The notes under the pieces: generated by a model | Database searches by the model: none | What the model was told of the DNA's origin: nothing | What the model saw: the letters and a program-made list of their open reading frames with translations, nothing else | Made by a program: the position numbers and the translations under genes | Shown: positions 8,582-18,057 of the stretch, piece by piece | Layout of the letters: each line of letters begins with the position of its first letter | How positions within the stretch are numbered: position 1 is the first letter of the stretch | Source of the DNA: Bacteroidales bacterium | GTDB lineage: Bacteria > Bacteroidota > Bacteroidia > Bacteroidales > JAAYJT01 | Direction: 5' to 3' | DNA length: 64,000 bases | Assembly (NCBI GenBank): GCA_014860575.1 | Contig: JACZJK010000052.1 | Span: forward strand, 99,420-163,419

Positions 8582-9748
8582 ATGATGAATACAACATCCG
8601 GCAATACACTGCGTACCATTGTTCACATGGATCTTGACACATTTTTCGTGTCGGTTGAGCGACTGCAAAACAGCCGGTTGAATGGTTTGCCTGTAATTAT
8701 AGGTGGAATGTCCGACCGCGGTGTGGTGGCAGGTTGCAGCTATGAAGCCCGTCATTTTGGTGTGCACTCGGCCATGCCTATGAAAATGGCACGCATTCTT
8801 TGTCCTGATGCCGTGTACATACGCGGCGACCTTGAAACCTACTCGCGTTATTCGCGCATGGTTACTGAAGTTATTGCCGAAAAAGCGCCAGTGTTTGAAA
8901 AAGCATCAATTGATGAGCACTATCTGGACATTACCGGAATAGATCGTTTTTTTGGATCCATGAAATGGACACACGAACTCCGGCAAAGCATCATGCGTAA
9001 CACCGGCTTACCAATATCGGTGGGATTATCGGTTAATAAAACTGTTTCGAAGATTGCCACAGGCATGGCCAAGCCCAATGGTGAGTTACAGGTGCCCTTG
9101 CTACAGGTGAAGCCTTTCCTTGATCCGCTGTCAATCAGAAAAATACCGATGATAGGCGATAAAACTTATCATTTACTGCGTTCTATGGGCATTGCCACCA
9201 TCCGCACATTAAGTTGTATGCCTCCTGAAATGGTTGAAAGAGTGCTCGGGCAAAATGGAATCGTAATCTGGAAAAAAGCAAATGGCATTGATCCAACGCC
9301 TGTTCAATCCTACTCCGAACGCAAATCAATCAGTACAGAAACTACCTTTGAAACCGATACTACCGATATTGCCATGCTTAACAGCCTGGTTACCGGGATG
9401 ACTGAAAAGATTGCTTTTCAGTTGCGAAAAAAGCAAAAACTTACTTCCTGTGTTACTGTTAAAATCAGGTATTCAAATTTTGACACCCATACCATGCAGC
9501 AACGTATTCCATACACGGCGCTTGATCATATGCTTATACCGGTGGCAAAATCTTTGTTTGCCCGCGTTTATCAGCGTCGTATGCTTGTCAGGTTGATTGG
9601 GGTAAGGTTCAGTCATCTGGTATCGGGAATGCAACAGATCAATATGTTCGACGATACGCCGGAAATGGTAAACCTTTACCAGGCCTTGGATCGCATCCGC
9701 TTGAAATACGGAAAGCAGGCCATTGGAAGGGCCGTTTTTAGTTTGTAG
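8582..9748 (+). CDS. dinB: DNA polymerase IV (Y-family)
   Basis: This is a translesion DNA polymerase of 388 residues, about normal for the family. The Y-family catalytic core is visible: HMDLDTFF with metal ligands Asp17 and Asp19, SYEAR at ~53-57, and SIDEHYLD with Asp111 and Glu112. The helix-hairpin-helix (~175-215) and little-finger domain follow. A C-terminal beta-clamp motif (QQINMFD, ~351-357) should tether it to the sliding clamp. Placement opposite a LexA-like S24 regulator suggests damage-inducible expression, which is an inference. Confidence 0.95.
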   Translation: MMNTTSGNTLRTIVHMDLDTFFVSVERLQNSRLNGLPVIIGGMSDRGVVAGCSYEARHFGVHSAMPMKMARILCPDAVYIRGDLETYSRYSRMVTEVIAEKAPVFEKASIDEHYLDITGIDRFFGSMKWTHELRQSIMRNTGLPISVGLSVNKTVSKIATGMAKPNGELQVPLLQVKPFLDPLSIRKIPMIGDKTYHLLRSMGIATIRTLSCMPPEMVERVLGQNGIVIWKKANGIDPTPVQSYSERKSISTETTFETDTTDIAMLNSLVTGMTEKIAFQLRKKQKLTSCVTVKIRYSNFDTHTMQQRIPYTALDHMLIPVAKSLFARVYQRRMLVRLIGVRFSHLVSGMQQINMFDDTPEMVNLYQALDRIRLKYGKQAIGRAVFSL

Positions 9749-9797
9749 CGTGCAGCAATGGAGTTTTACAAGCGATAGGTTTGTGGAACCGGTATTA

Positions 9798-10196
9798 TCA
9801 ATCAATCCGGCTTAAATACCTTACCGTTACCATTGATGGGTTATTGTGTTCTATCACCATGTTCGTTCCGGTAAACTCAACAATATACCAGGTTGAACTT
9901 TTACAGAACTCAGTTGCGAGAACCAGTTCATCTTCATTAACAACATAACTAAATGGCATTTCAGCTGTTGGATAAATCAATGAACCTGTTCCAGTGTTGT
10001 TTAATTGCATATAGGAATCGCATAGTTCCGTCATCGTTTCGCTTGTTTTTTCAAGACCGGAATACCTGGCATTTAGCTGTTTATCTATTTGCCAATGACC
10101 CACCACATCAACAGATGGAGTTTTACGGCATGCTGTAGAAAATGCAATCAGCATTAAGGCTAGTATTGTATATTTCACTATTTGATCCCCCGCCAA
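9798..10196 (-). CDS. Lipocalin-like lipoprotein, unknown function
   Basis: This 132-residue protein has a short signal segment ending in a lipobox (AFSTAC, Cys23). The mature domain begins with VVGHWQID, typical of lipocalin-like domains of Bacteroidota lipoproteins, and has strand-rich spacing to the end. Two further cysteines (CDS and FCKS, ~58 and ~97) could form a disulfide. The gene stands alone, ending 49 bp from the convergent dinB end. The ligand is unknown. Confidence 0.6.
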   Translation of the reverse strand: MAGDQIVKYTILALMLIAFSTACRKTPSVDVVGHWQIDKQLNARYSGLEKTSETMTELCDSYMQLNNTGTGSLIYPTAEMPFSYVVNEDELVLATEFCKSSTWYIVEFTGTNMVIEHNNPSMVTVRYLSRID

Positions 10197-10714
10197 CAGG
10201 CATTATAAAGGTGATTGGCTATGCGCCAATACACTAATGCAATCAGTATTTTATGAAGATTTTGCCCTCACAAACAGTCATCAGAAATTACAAATCTGAT
10301 AACTGCATCCTAAAATTGCAATGGTTCGTAATAATAAAAGATTCTTCTGATTAATCTTAAACACTTTTTCAAGTGCTCAAACGAAGAATTCTCAAACTTT
10401 ATACCAAATAACTTACATGCTGAATGTAAGCAACCTAGAATGGATTGAGGTTGTTTATCAGCACCAGAATGGGACAAAGTGCTTGAATTGAGGACAGGAC
10501 AAGACAATGATCATTATTGGAAATACCAAAAACAAATAATCAATAGAAACAAAAGCAGTATAGGCAATTAGCTCTACTGTATGAAAAGTTATTAATGGTT
10601 TACCAATGTTATGGCTGTTTTGATCTAATGGTTAGAGTTTGGAACTACTATCAATCATGATTTCGCAGAGCACACTGGTACTATTCGATAGGCATTTGCT
10701 TTGCGAGGTAGCAG
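10197..10714. other. 518-bp intergenic stretch, no gene supported
   Basis: This is AT-rich sequence between a lipoprotein gene and pepE, both on the minus strand. A 65-codon minus-strand reading frame (10310-10507) has cysteine-rich, basic composition but no start context or recognised family; it may be a decayed gene fragment. No tRNA, terminator or repeat was seen. Confidence 0.4.
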
Positions 10715-11452
10715 TTATCTCAAAAGTAACCGGACATCATCACCGGGTTGATATTCCTTTGGTTCATGCCCATATTTAAAAACCCGCATTGGACGTGCTC
10801 CAACCAGTTTTATAGAATCATCTTCGACCCAAAGTGCAGTAGCTTCGCGCAATCCGGCAACAATGATTTGCCTGTTGATTGCCATGAATTCATTAATGCG
10901 TTGTTCACGCGTTTCGCCACCGTGTCCCTGAGGATTAGCATCAAGATAGTGCGGGTTGATCTGGAATGGAACCAGGTTTAGGCAATCAAAGCTTTTGGGT
11001 TGAATGATAGGCATGTCATTGGTGGTTCGCAATGTAGGGCAGGCAACATTAGCTCCTGCGCTCCATCCCATAAAGGGAAGTCCGTCTTCAACGCGCTGCC
11101 TCAGGGATTCCATAATCCCTGATTGATGCATCATATAAACCAGATGGAAAGTATTGCCTCCTCCAATTGCAATGGCCCTGGCTTCTTTAACGGCATGAAT
11201 TGGGTCTTTTTCTTTGTGAATTGAATAAATTTCCAATCCGAGAAGTTTGAAAACATTGTTGACCCTTTCTTCATAGATATCATAGGAAGCTGTCAGGCTT
11301 TCGGCAGAGAGGTTAACACCAGCCCATGGTATGAACAATATCCTGTTCACGTCAGTATTTGCCATAAAGTCAATGATGTGTTGCCGTGGCCATCCCAGGT
11401 ATTCTTCACCGGCATTGGTTGAATTGCTAATGAGCAGAAGTTTCTTTTTCAT
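10715..11452 (-). CDS. pepE: Dipeptidase E (peptidase S51)
   Basis: This is a cytoplasmic peptidase that cleaves dipeptides with N-terminal aspartate. The 245 residues match PepE closely. The nucleophile Ser131 lies in GWSAGAN; Asp146 (TTNDMPI) and His168 (NPHYLD) follow at exactly the spacing of the E. coli triad (15 and 22 residues). The family signature around GHGGETREQR is present. The reading frame begins at an ATG with no other plausible upstream start. It is a single gene flanked by a non-coding stretch and a large secreted-protein gene on the same strand. Confidence 0.92.
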   Translation of the reverse strand: MKKKLLLISNSTNAGEEYLGWPRQHIIDFMANTDVNRILFIPWAGVNLSAESLTASYDIYEERVNNVFKLLGLEIYSIHKEKDPIHAVKEARAIAIGGGNTFHLVYMMHQSGIMESLRQRVEDGLPFMGWSAGANVACPTLRTTNDMPIIQPKSFDCLNLVPFQINPHYLDANPQGHGGETREQRINEFMAINRQIIVAGLREATALWVEDDSIKLVGARPMRVFKYGHEPKEYQPGDDVRLLLR

Positions 11453-11585
11453 GAATGTTGAATTTTATGAATAAACTAAACCATCGGTAATTGACTGCAG
11501 GTCTAAATGCCCGGCTAAGTTAATAAATTTTCAATGAAATTGGATCAACAATCTGGTTTTTTAGAAAACAAGCCCGGTACAATGT

Positions 11586-14276
11586 TTAGAACAGCCAGGG
11601 GAATCTGAATCCCAATCCTTTGCGATATGCCTTATTGAATGGTTTATACCACGGGTTACCGCCTGTGTATTGTTTTGGACTGGAAAAGGACTTAAAAAAA
11701 CCTACTTCTGTTTTGTCTCTTGAACCTATTAAGAAGCCGACTTCTTGTAGTATTGCTTCTGTTTCAACAGATGACACGCCGGCTTCCCTGAGTAGCTCAA
11801 GCACTGCAAGTGCTTCATCAGATTTTTGTAGTTGAACGAAACGCCCCGCAACATACCAATTGAGGGCTGGATTAGCTTTTTTTACTGCATACCCGAGTAT
11901 CGAAAACTGCTCCAGACCGAAATCTTTGAGGTTATCGTGTGTGGATATTTTTTCAGCGAGTTCTATGTATCGCAAACATGCTACGAAGTCATTCATTGCC
12001 AGTGTCCTGTTCGCTAATTGCAAGGATCGTTGAAACTCATAAGGTTGTTGATACTTGCTCAATAAAGTTTCAGCAGATGAAATTGACAATTTGCATGGCT
12101 TAAAACTGCCCACCTCTTTTAGCGCCGCGTTCAAAGTATCAGTCAATTGTATAAACATTTGTGACTTTGCCAACCTTTCGGCATGTTGCAAAACCTGGTC
12201 GAGGCGGGTTTGATGTTGAATACACTTAATGGCGAGGTAAGCATCGTAAATATCATTCAGACGAATTTGAGTAACTGTATCAGTAGTTAATCCATATTCC
12301 TCACTTCGTTGCAATGCCTTACTGTAAAGTTCAAAACCCTCATCGGTTTTTCCCTGGTTTATCAATACTACGGTTTCTCTGAGAATTCTGTTTATCACTT
12401 CCCGACCCGCAATAAGCGTAAGGCTGTCAACTTCGGGACTAGAATCTGTGACCTGTTTGCCTATAATACTCCGGATTAAGAGCAGTTTACGCATTGCTTC
12501 CTCAAAATACGCCACATCCATGTCCGATCTTGCTGCGCTAATCAGTTGCTTAACAAATCTTTGCTGGATTGTATGAAATGAATCACTATTGTCATCAGTT
12601 AAGCCTATTCCATACATATCGCTGCTGATAAATTGCACAAGATTGTGATACATGTTTTCGGTAACAGCCAATGGTAATGTATCCAGAGCCGAGGAAAATC
12701 CAATTAGCCTGCCTGCAAGCAACCCGTTCATTGTAACTGCTTTTTGCGAATGCCATGCAGCTGATGGAGTTATATTTATATCAGGTAGCATAACCCTGTT
12801 AAGGATTATCAGTGCTGAATCATAGCGTTTAGCCTCATTATATTTGACAGCTTCTACTACATAAGCATCAAATAGTTTCACCAGCATAATCATTACTTCG
12901 CCGTCGTGTATGATAAGATGCTTATTTTTGCGCTGATATTCACGGGCAAGAAAAACATATGAAGATCCAATGTCAGGTCTTTGCATCTCAATAGCCCGGT
13001 TCGCAACTGAAAGGTAAAACCCATATAACCCATGCTTGGCTTTTGACAATTCGAAATATGCATTGTCGTTGCACTCTATTTCTTCGAACGCTTCACAAAA
13101 ACGTCCTGCATTTTCATGCAACACAACAGCTTTATTGAATTCTACTGCCTGAACATAATCGCTGGCCTTACGAAGCATTGCGTCATAAATTAACGAAAGC
13201 AATTGTGCGGACGCGTTCTCCTGCGAAAGTTCCGGGTAAATCTGCTGAGCCAATTGCCTGAAAATTTTTGCCTGCTGCTCAAATTCCTTTCCGGAATATT
13301 CTATAACTGTTAATTGGTTTATAAAGGGCGCTGCCGCAAAACCGGGCTCAGGATTGTCGTCAATATACCTGAGAATACCATTTATATATTGGAGAACGAG
13401 TGCATCTTCAGTTAAAGTGAGATAGATGCGATTATTTTTATTCAGCAATCCGTTGAATTCACGCATCAGATACGTATGGGTATTTGCTGCAAGTTCAAAT
13501 CTTCGTTGCAATGCTACCGGATCGGCAATTCCGAGTGAAAGTTGTTCTGAGAAGTTTGCTTTACCAATATGCTTTAAAACACGGTCCACTTCAATGAGTG
13601 CCAGGAAGCATTGTGGAAGGAAGTCGTATTGCGTGCATTTAACTGATGCAAGCTGCTCTTGCACAATCTTTAAGAGGTAATCAGCTGCATAGTAATCGGC
13701 AATTTTCTGAACCCTGGATATGAGTTTTTGAACATCGGGTCTTTCATGGAAAAAGAACAAATTCTGCACTTCGAACCAGACTGTATCAACCTCCGGTGGA
13801 ATCTGTACCTGGAACCTGATATGCGCAGAACTCCCTTTGCTTAACCTCAGCGACTGCTGCTTCTCATACAGCAAGGTATCATCGTTTGATGTTGTAAGCA
13901 GCACATCGGCATTGAAGAGGGCCGGTGCCAGAGCATCTGATATATCAAAACCTCTTAATGTAGCATCACCCCTTACGGTAGCATTGACAATCCTTAGCCT
14001 GGCCGTAACTTCATTATTTGCAGCGATAGTTGCATCACGGCTTATTTCGCACTGGAAAACCGAATTCAGATTGGCCGGGTTTGTTGCAAGTGCAGTTGCG
14101 TATTCTTTAAGAATTACTTGACCCAGGGGGTTTAACTTTTTATGCTCATCTGTTCCAATCTTTTGCAGATAATGACGGCCTCCCTTGTTGATTATTACGG
14201 GTTGTGAGTAAGCTGAACCGCATAGTGCCAGTTGAATACAAAGAAGGCAAAATGCACTAAAGGATTTCAAGGACAT
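11586..14276 (-). CDS. Large secreted helical (TPR-like) protein, unknown function
   Basis: The frame opens at 14330, but the ATG at 14276 gives a well-formed signal peptide (cleavage near GSAYSQ) and is preferred; the mature protein is ~870 residues. After a beta-rich N-terminal part (~30-190 in the long numbering; TARLRIVNATVRGDATLRGF) the rest is almost entirely helical with repeated Y/A/L patterns and helix lengths that recall tetratricopeptide-like repeats (for example EFNKAVVLHENAGRFCEAFE). The end is aromatic and basic, without a T9SS sorting domain. It is probably periplasmic or surface-exposed and may act as a scaffold. No family was recognised. Confidence 0.6.
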   Translation of the reverse strand: MSLKSFSAFCLLCIQLALCGSAYSQPVIINKGGRHYLQKIGTDEHKKLNPLGQVILKEYATALATNPANLNSVFQCEISRDATIAANNEVTARLRIVNATVRGDATLRGFDISDALAPALFNADVLLTTSNDDTLLYEKQQSLRLSKGSSAHIRFQVQIPPEVDTVWFEVQNLFFFHERPDVQKLISRVQKIADYYAADYLLKIVQEQLASVKCTQYDFLPQCFLALIEVDRVLKHIGKANFSEQLSLGIADPVALQRRFELAANTHTYLMREFNGLLNKNNRIYLTLTEDALVLQYINGILRYIDDNPEPGFAAAPFINQLTVIEYSGKEFEQQAKIFRQLAQQIYPELSQENASAQLLSLIYDAMLRKASDYVQAVEFNKAVVLHENAGRFCEAFEEIECNDNAYFELSKAKHGLYGFYLSVANRAIEMQRPDIGSSYVFLAREYQRKNKHLIIHDGEVMIMLVKLFDAYVVEAVKYNEAKRYDSALIILNRVMLPDINITPSAAWHSQKAVTMNGLLAGRLIGFSSALDTLPLAVTENMYHNLVQFISSDMYGIGLTDDNSDSFHTIQQRFVKQLISAARSDMDVAYFEEAMRKLLLIRSIIGKQVTDSSPEVDSLTLIAGREVINRILRETVVLINQGKTDEGFELYSKALQRSEEYGLTTDTVTQIRLNDIYDAYLAIKCIQHQTRLDQVLQHAERLAKSQMFIQLTDTLNAALKEVGSFKPCKLSISSAETLLSKYQQPYEFQRSLQLANRTLAMNDFVACLRYIELAEKISTHDNLKDFGLEQFSILGYAVKKANPALNWYVAGRFVQLQKSDEALAVLELLREAGVSSVETEAILQEVGFLIGSRDKTEVGFFKSFSSPKQYTGGNPWYKPFNKAYRKGLGFRFPWLF

Positions 14277-14407
14277 CGAAAAAACAAGGGTTAGTTTTGT
14301 ACTATAATGTTTTAGCATAAAGGTTTGCAATCATAGCAGTAACGTCCAACCGGTTATTAAATTTTCAATGACACGAAATTACGTTACAGATTCTGGCAGG
14401 TATAAAT

Positions 14408-14442
14408 TAAAAAAGTCTTGCAACCTTTGAGCTACAAGACTT
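14408..14442 (-). terminator. Terminator after tRNA-Leu(CAG)
   Basis: On the minus strand an 8-bp stem (AAGTCTTG / CAAGACTT) is followed by a T-run. It lies 11 bp beyond the 3' end of the tRNA-Leu gene. Confidence 0.75.
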
Positions 14443-14452
14443 ATATGGCTTT

Positions 14453-14539
14453 TGGTGCCCGGAACAGGACTCGAACCTGCACATCCTTACGAATACTAGT
14501 CCCTGAAACTAGCGCGTCTACCAATTCCGCCATCCGGGC
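14453..14539 (-). tRNA. tRNA-Leu (CAG anticodon)
   Basis: This is an 84-nt cloverleaf plus an encoded CCA. The acceptor arms GCCCGGA/TCCGGGC pair perfectly. The anticodon loop is TTCAGGG between CTAGT and ACTAG, giving anticodon CAG. A long variable arm and a GGTTCGAGTCC T-arm, both typical of tRNA-Leu, are present. The 3' end reads ACCA, so CCA is encoded, unlike in the neighbouring tRNA. Confidence 0.95.
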
Positions 14540-14614
14540 TTCTTAAACAAAAATAAACAGACTGAAACAAATAGTATATTGCTCACTGTTCATTTTGTAT
14601 GAGTAATAGTAATG

Positions 14615-14698
14615 TGCCCAGGACAAGACTCGAACTTGCACGTCCTTGCGAACACCAGCCCCTCAAGCTGGCGTGTCTACCAATTTCACCACCTGGGC
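14615..14698 (-). tRNA. tRNA-Leu (GAG anticodon)
   Basis: This is an 84-nt class II tRNA with acceptor arms GCCCAGG/CCTGGGC. The anticodon loop TTGAGGG between CCAGC and GCTGG gives anticodon GAG. The long variable arm fits tRNA-Leu. CCA is not encoded (the 3' sequence is ACAT). It lies 75 bp upstream of tRNA-Leu(CAG) on the same strand, and the pair is probably co-transcribed to the terminator at 14408-14442. Confidence 0.95.
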
Positions 14699-14795
14699 AG
14701 AACATCACAAAACAGACTGCTGTAGTATTTCCGTTTTGGGGTTGCAAAAATAAACTTTTTTATGCAATCTCCATACCTGCTATAAATTATTTTGA

Positions 14796-14803
14796 TATTT
14801 TTG
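14796..14803 (+). promoter_or_regulatory. Promoter -7 box for the DUF4301 gene
   Basis: TATTTTTG matches the Bacteroidota -7 consensus TAnnTTTG. The ATG at 14805 would sit inside this promoter, so the ATG at 14835 is the more likely start. No good -33 TTG is seen. Confidence 0.45.
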
Positions 14804-14834
14804 GGTGCTTCCAAACCTCACTAAACAACCTGCT

Positions 14835-16388
14835 ATGTTTTCAGAAAAAGATCTTATCTCAATGCATTCCAAAGGCATCAATACATCGATTGTTGAGGCA
14901 CAAATTGAAAACTACAAAACCGGTTTTCCTTTCATGCAACTTGTTGCGCCGGCAACCCCAAGCCATGGCATTTTCCAGCTTGATGAAAACCGGGTTCAGC
15001 AACTTGCCACGGGCTATCAGAATGCAATAAAAGGCCGTGAGATCATCAAATTTGTTCCTGCTTCTGGCGCTGCAAGCAGGATGTTCAAAGTTCTTTTTGA
15101 ATTCAGGGATCAACTTTTAGCCAACTCCAATGCTCAAGTATTATTCATTGATAAGAGTTTTAACTCTGCCTATTATTTTTTCAACTACATTAGAAAATTT
15201 GCCTTTTACGATGATCTTGACGAAAGAATGCGTGCTGAAGGATTAAAGCTTACTGATGCGTTAAATGAAAATGGTTACATAGACATCCTCAATTATTTTT
15301 TAGATGAAGCTGGCCTTAACTATGCAAACATGCCCAAAGGCTTGCTAAAATTTCATGCTTACCATAACGAGCCCTCCCGCACCGCAATGGAAGAACATCT
15401 GGTGGAGGCAGCGCATTACACCTGCGATAGCAACGACGTTGCAACGGTTCATTTTACTGTTTCACCCGAACATCAGGAAGGCTTTGAATCATTGGTACAA
15501 GCTGTCAGGGAACGGTACGAACGCAGGTTTGGCATTCGCTATAACATTGGATTTTCTGCTCAGAAAACATCCACTGATATTATTGCAGTAGACATGAATA
15601 ATAATCCTTTCCGGGAAAGCGATGGAAGTATTCTGTTCAGGCCCGGAGGGCATGGCGCGCTGATTGAAAACCTGAATGACCTGAAAGCCGATATTGTTTT
15701 TATTAAGAATATTGATAATGTAGTTCCCGATCGTCTCAAAGCCACTACTTATTTATATAAGGAAGTTATTGGAGCGTTGCTTGTTGAGTTACAGGAAGAG
15801 GTGTTCCGGATGTTGATATCGCTTGAAAATGATGACATCCGCGAAGAACGATTGATTGATATGGCGAAGTATTGTAACGAAAAGCTCAGCATCAGGTTGC
15901 CAGAAAACTTCCGGCTGCTGGATCGCAATAATAAAATAGAATTATTAAGGCGTAAATTGAACAGGCCCATACGGGTTTGCGGAATGGTGAAAAATGAAGG
16001 CGAACCCGGAGGCGGGCCTTTTTGGGTTTCGGACAAGGATGGAAACATTTCACTTCAAATTGTTGAGTCATCGCAGATTGATCTTGCTGATGAAGGTCAA
16101 AAACAAATATTCAGTAAATCCACACATTTTAACCCGGTTGACCTGGTTTGTAGCCTGAAAAACTACAAAGGCGAATCATTCAACCTTCCCGACTTTGTGG
16201 ACCCGGCAACGGGGTTTATCTCAGAGAAATCAAAAGATGGCAAAAGACTTAAAGCACAGGAACTGCCTGGATTATGGAACGGCGCAATGGCCGATTGGAT
16301 CACATTATTTGTGGAGGTTCCTGTGATAACTTTTAACCCGGTGAAGGTGATCAACGACTTGCTCAGAAAAGAGCATCTCGCTATTTAA
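14835..16388 (+). CDS. DUF4301 domain protein
   Basis: This 517-residue cytoplasmic protein belongs to the Bacteroidota family DUF4301. The segment FVPASGAASRMFK (near residues 72-84 from this start) resembles the nucleotide-binding signature of nucleotidyltransferase-type sugar pyrophosphorylases. A second glycine-rich stretch occurs near PGGHGAL. The precise reaction is not established. The ATG at 14835 is chosen over the one 30 bp upstream because of the promoter box at 14796-14803. A DUF1858 redox-type gene follows 82 bp downstream. Confidence 0.8.
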   Translation: MFSEKDLISMHSKGINTSIVEAQIENYKTGFPFMQLVAPATPSHGIFQLDENRVQQLATGYQNAIKGREIIKFVPASGAASRMFKVLFEFRDQLLANSNAQVLFIDKSFNSAYYFFNYIRKFAFYDDLDERMRAEGLKLTDALNENGYIDILNYFLDEAGLNYANMPKGLLKFHAYHNEPSRTAMEEHLVEAAHYTCDSNDVATVHFTVSPEHQEGFESLVQAVRERYERRFGIRYNIGFSAQKTSTDIIAVDMNNNPFRESDGSILFRPGGHGALIENLNDLKADIVFIKNIDNVVPDRLKATTYLYKEVIGALLVELQEEVFRMLISLENDDIREERLIDMAKYCNEKLSIRLPENFRLLDRNNKIELLRRKLNRPIRVCGMVKNEGEPGGGPFWVSDKDGNISLQIVESSQIDLADEGQKQIFSKSTHFNPVDLVCSLKNYKGESFNLPDFVDPATGFISEKSKDGKRLKAQELPGLWNGAMADWITLFVEVPVITFNPVKVINDLLRKEHLAI

Positions 16389-16470
16389 TTGAATAAGGCA
16401 AACGCTCTAAAGTTTTTCACAAGAATTTACAATGAAGGAATCTGTTATCCCTGAATTTGCAGGTAGTTAA

Positions 16471-16698
16471 ATGCCTATGTTAATTCAAAGAGAAATAACC
16501 ATTGAGGAATTAGTGGATCGTTTTCCAGGAACAATTCAATTTCTTTCTGATCATGGAATCCGCTGCATCCGTTGTGGGGAACCTATTTGGGGAACGCTCG
16601 AAGAAGCAGCCCTGGAAAAAGGGTTTAGTACAGAGAAAATTGATGAAATGCTTTTTCTCCTGAATGATTTTATTTCAAATGTAGATCGCCGGGATTAA
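16471..16698 (+). CDS. DUF1858 domain protein (redox disulfide-type)
   Basis: This 75-residue protein matches the DUF1858 pattern: an N-terminal TIEELVDRFPGTIQFLSDHG region, then a C-I-R-C pair in GIRCIRCGEP, and W-G-T-L-E-E-A-A. Related domains are known as hybrid-cluster-protein-associated redox disulfide domains. The CxxC can form a disulfide or bind metal. It is convergent with pdxH, with a 4-bp overlap of the two ends. Partner and function are unknown. Confidence 0.8.
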   Translation: MPMLIQREITIEELVDRFPGTIQFLSDHGIRCIRCGEPIWGTLEEAALEKGFSTEKIDEMLFLLNDFISNVDRRD

Positions 16699-17333
16699 GG
16701 AGCCAATCGTTCTTTTAGCCAAACTGAATCTTTCAGTCTATACTGAACACGATCGTGCAAACGATGCTCACGGCCCTGCCAGAATTCGAACAACACTGGC
16801 TTCAGGATGAAACCGCCCCAATACTCAGGCCGGGCAAGCGTTTGATTTTCATCTTCAATCATTCTTTTAAAATCTTCTTCTAACTTTTCCCGTGAGTTCA
16901 GTTTCGCGCTCTGGTGCGAAATAATAGCCCCTACCCTGCTTTCGAAAGGCCGGTTCAGGAAGTATTCATCCGAATATTCTTCTGTGGTTCTTGCAACCTT
17001 GCCTTCTATTCTTACCTGGCGCTGCAATTCATTCCAAAAAAACAGCATTCCGCCTTTGGCATTATTTGATAAGTGGATTCCTTTTCGACTGTAATAGTTT
17101 GTGAAAAATACAAAACCATCTGCTTCAATTGCTTTTAAAAGCATCATCCTTATTGAAGGCATTCCGTCCGGACTGGCTGTTGCAAAGGCCATCGCGTTTG
17201 GTTCCTGAATGCCGCTGTCAATCGCTTCGTTGAACCATAGACTGAATTGATCAAAAGGATCGGATGAAGTATTTGGTTCGGAAAGACTGAGAAGGCTGTA
17301 TTCCTTGCGGAATTGTTCCATATCTTGATTCAT
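16695..17333 (-). CDS. pdxH: Pyridoxamine 5'-phosphate oxidase
   Basis: This FMN-dependent enzyme oxidises pyridoxine or pyridoxamine 5'-phosphate to pyridoxal 5'-phosphate, the last step of vitamin B6 salvage. The 212 residues from the ATG at 17333 match the family length. Visible motifs are the FMN/substrate segment RMMLLKAI, FFTNYYSRKG, LFFWNELQRQVRIEG, SHQSA, and the C-terminal FEFWQGREHRLHDR. A further upstream ATG (17363) would add ten residues without family support. A MITE-like repeat lies 47 bp upstream of the start and may carry or disturb its promoter. Confidence 0.95.
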   Translation of the reverse strand: MNQDMEQFRKEYSLLSLSEPNTSSDPFDQFSLWFNEAIDSGIQEPNAMAFATASPDGMPSIRMMLLKAIEADGFVFFTNYYSRKGIHLSNNAKGGMLFFWNELQRQVRIEGKVARTTEEYSDEYFLNRPFESRVGAIISHQSAKLNSREKLEEDFKRMIEDENQTLARPEYWGGFILKPVLFEFWQGREHRLHDRVQYRLKDSVWLKERLAP

Positions 17334-17379
17334 AAAATGGTGCTGAATTTTAAACATCAACAATTTTAAGGGCTAAAGG

Positions 17380-17562
17380 TTGAGTCCACTCCGAAAAGTC
17401 GAAAATTGCTGATTTTTATCGTTTTTAACCCTTGATCCGCCGCGGCGGAGAAACGCTAAAAATCAGCAATTTGTGGAAGTCCCCTTTAGGGAACTTAGCG
17501 AAGCGATCTCACGAACGAAGTGAGTAATTTAGGGGCTTATTGACTTTTCAGAAGGGACTCAA
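17380..17562. repeat. MITE-like inverted-repeat element, copy 1
   Basis: This 183-bp element is bounded by imperfect inverted ends (TTGAGTCCACTCCGAAAAGT at left, the complement of TTGAGTCCCTTCTGAAAAGT at right). An inner pair of AATTGCTGATTTTTA / TAAAAATCAGCAATT arms encloses a GC stem (TCCGCCGCGGCGGA). A second copy in opposite orientation lies at 27206-27385. The bases next to each end are GG on both sides. No coding capacity. Confidence 0.75.
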
Positions 17563-17582
17563 GGTTGCCGCTTGCAACCAAT

Positions 17583-17612
17583 AAAAAAGGCTACCGGTAT
17601 ACGATAGCCTTT
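17583..17612 (-). terminator. Terminator of thrS-infC-rpmI-rplT
   Basis: On the minus strand an AAAGGCTATCG... / ...CGGTAGCCTTT stem-loop is followed by a T-run, 20 bp after rplT. Confidence 0.8.
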
Positions 17613-17632
17613 AAATAGAAATTGTGGTAAAA

Positions 17633-17980
17633 CTATTCCTTTACCTGCTCAACAATCACCTTGAATGCATCGGGATTGTTCATGGCTAAATCAGCCAGCA
17701 CTTTGCGGTTGATATCAATATTCTTAGCTTTCATCCCTCCCATAAACTCTGAATAGCTCATACCGTGAGAACGCACTGCGGCGTTGATGCGGTTAATCCA
17801 AAGACTTCTGAAAGTCCTTTTCTTGTTCCGCCTGTCACGATAGGCATATTTCAAACCCTTTTCAAGAGAGTTTTTTGCAACTGTGTGAACGTTTTTACGT
17901 CGGCCAAACTGTCCTTTTGTTTGGTTTAGAACCTTTTTTCTGCGTGCCCTCGAGGCAACATGATTTACTGATCTTGGCAT
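17633..17980 (-). CDS. rplT: 50S ribosomal protein L20 (bL20)
   Basis: This 115-residue basic protein has the L20 hallmarks: an N-terminal [49 protein letters not shown] and the C-terminal [18 protein letters not shown]. It binds 23S rRNA early in large-subunit assembly. It is the last gene of the translation operon and is followed by a terminator. In other bacteria L20 autoregulates this operon; no L20-binding leader was identified here. Confidence 0.97.
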   Translation of the reverse strand: MPRSVNHVASRARRKKVLNQTKGQFGRRKNVHTVAKNSLEKGLKYAYRDRRNKKRTFRSLWINRINAAVRSHGMSYSEFMGGMKAKNIDINRKVLADLAMNNPDAFKVIVEQVKE

Positions 17981-18057
17981 TTTTTCATTTTTTCACTTGA
18001 GCGCCCTCAATATTAATGAGGAACTTTACTGGCTGCAAGTAAGGTTAAACATAATTG

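Noticed and set aside
10310..10507. 65-codon minus-strand reading frame in the gap before pepE
   Set aside because: No signal, no start context and no recognised family; kept only as a possible remnant.
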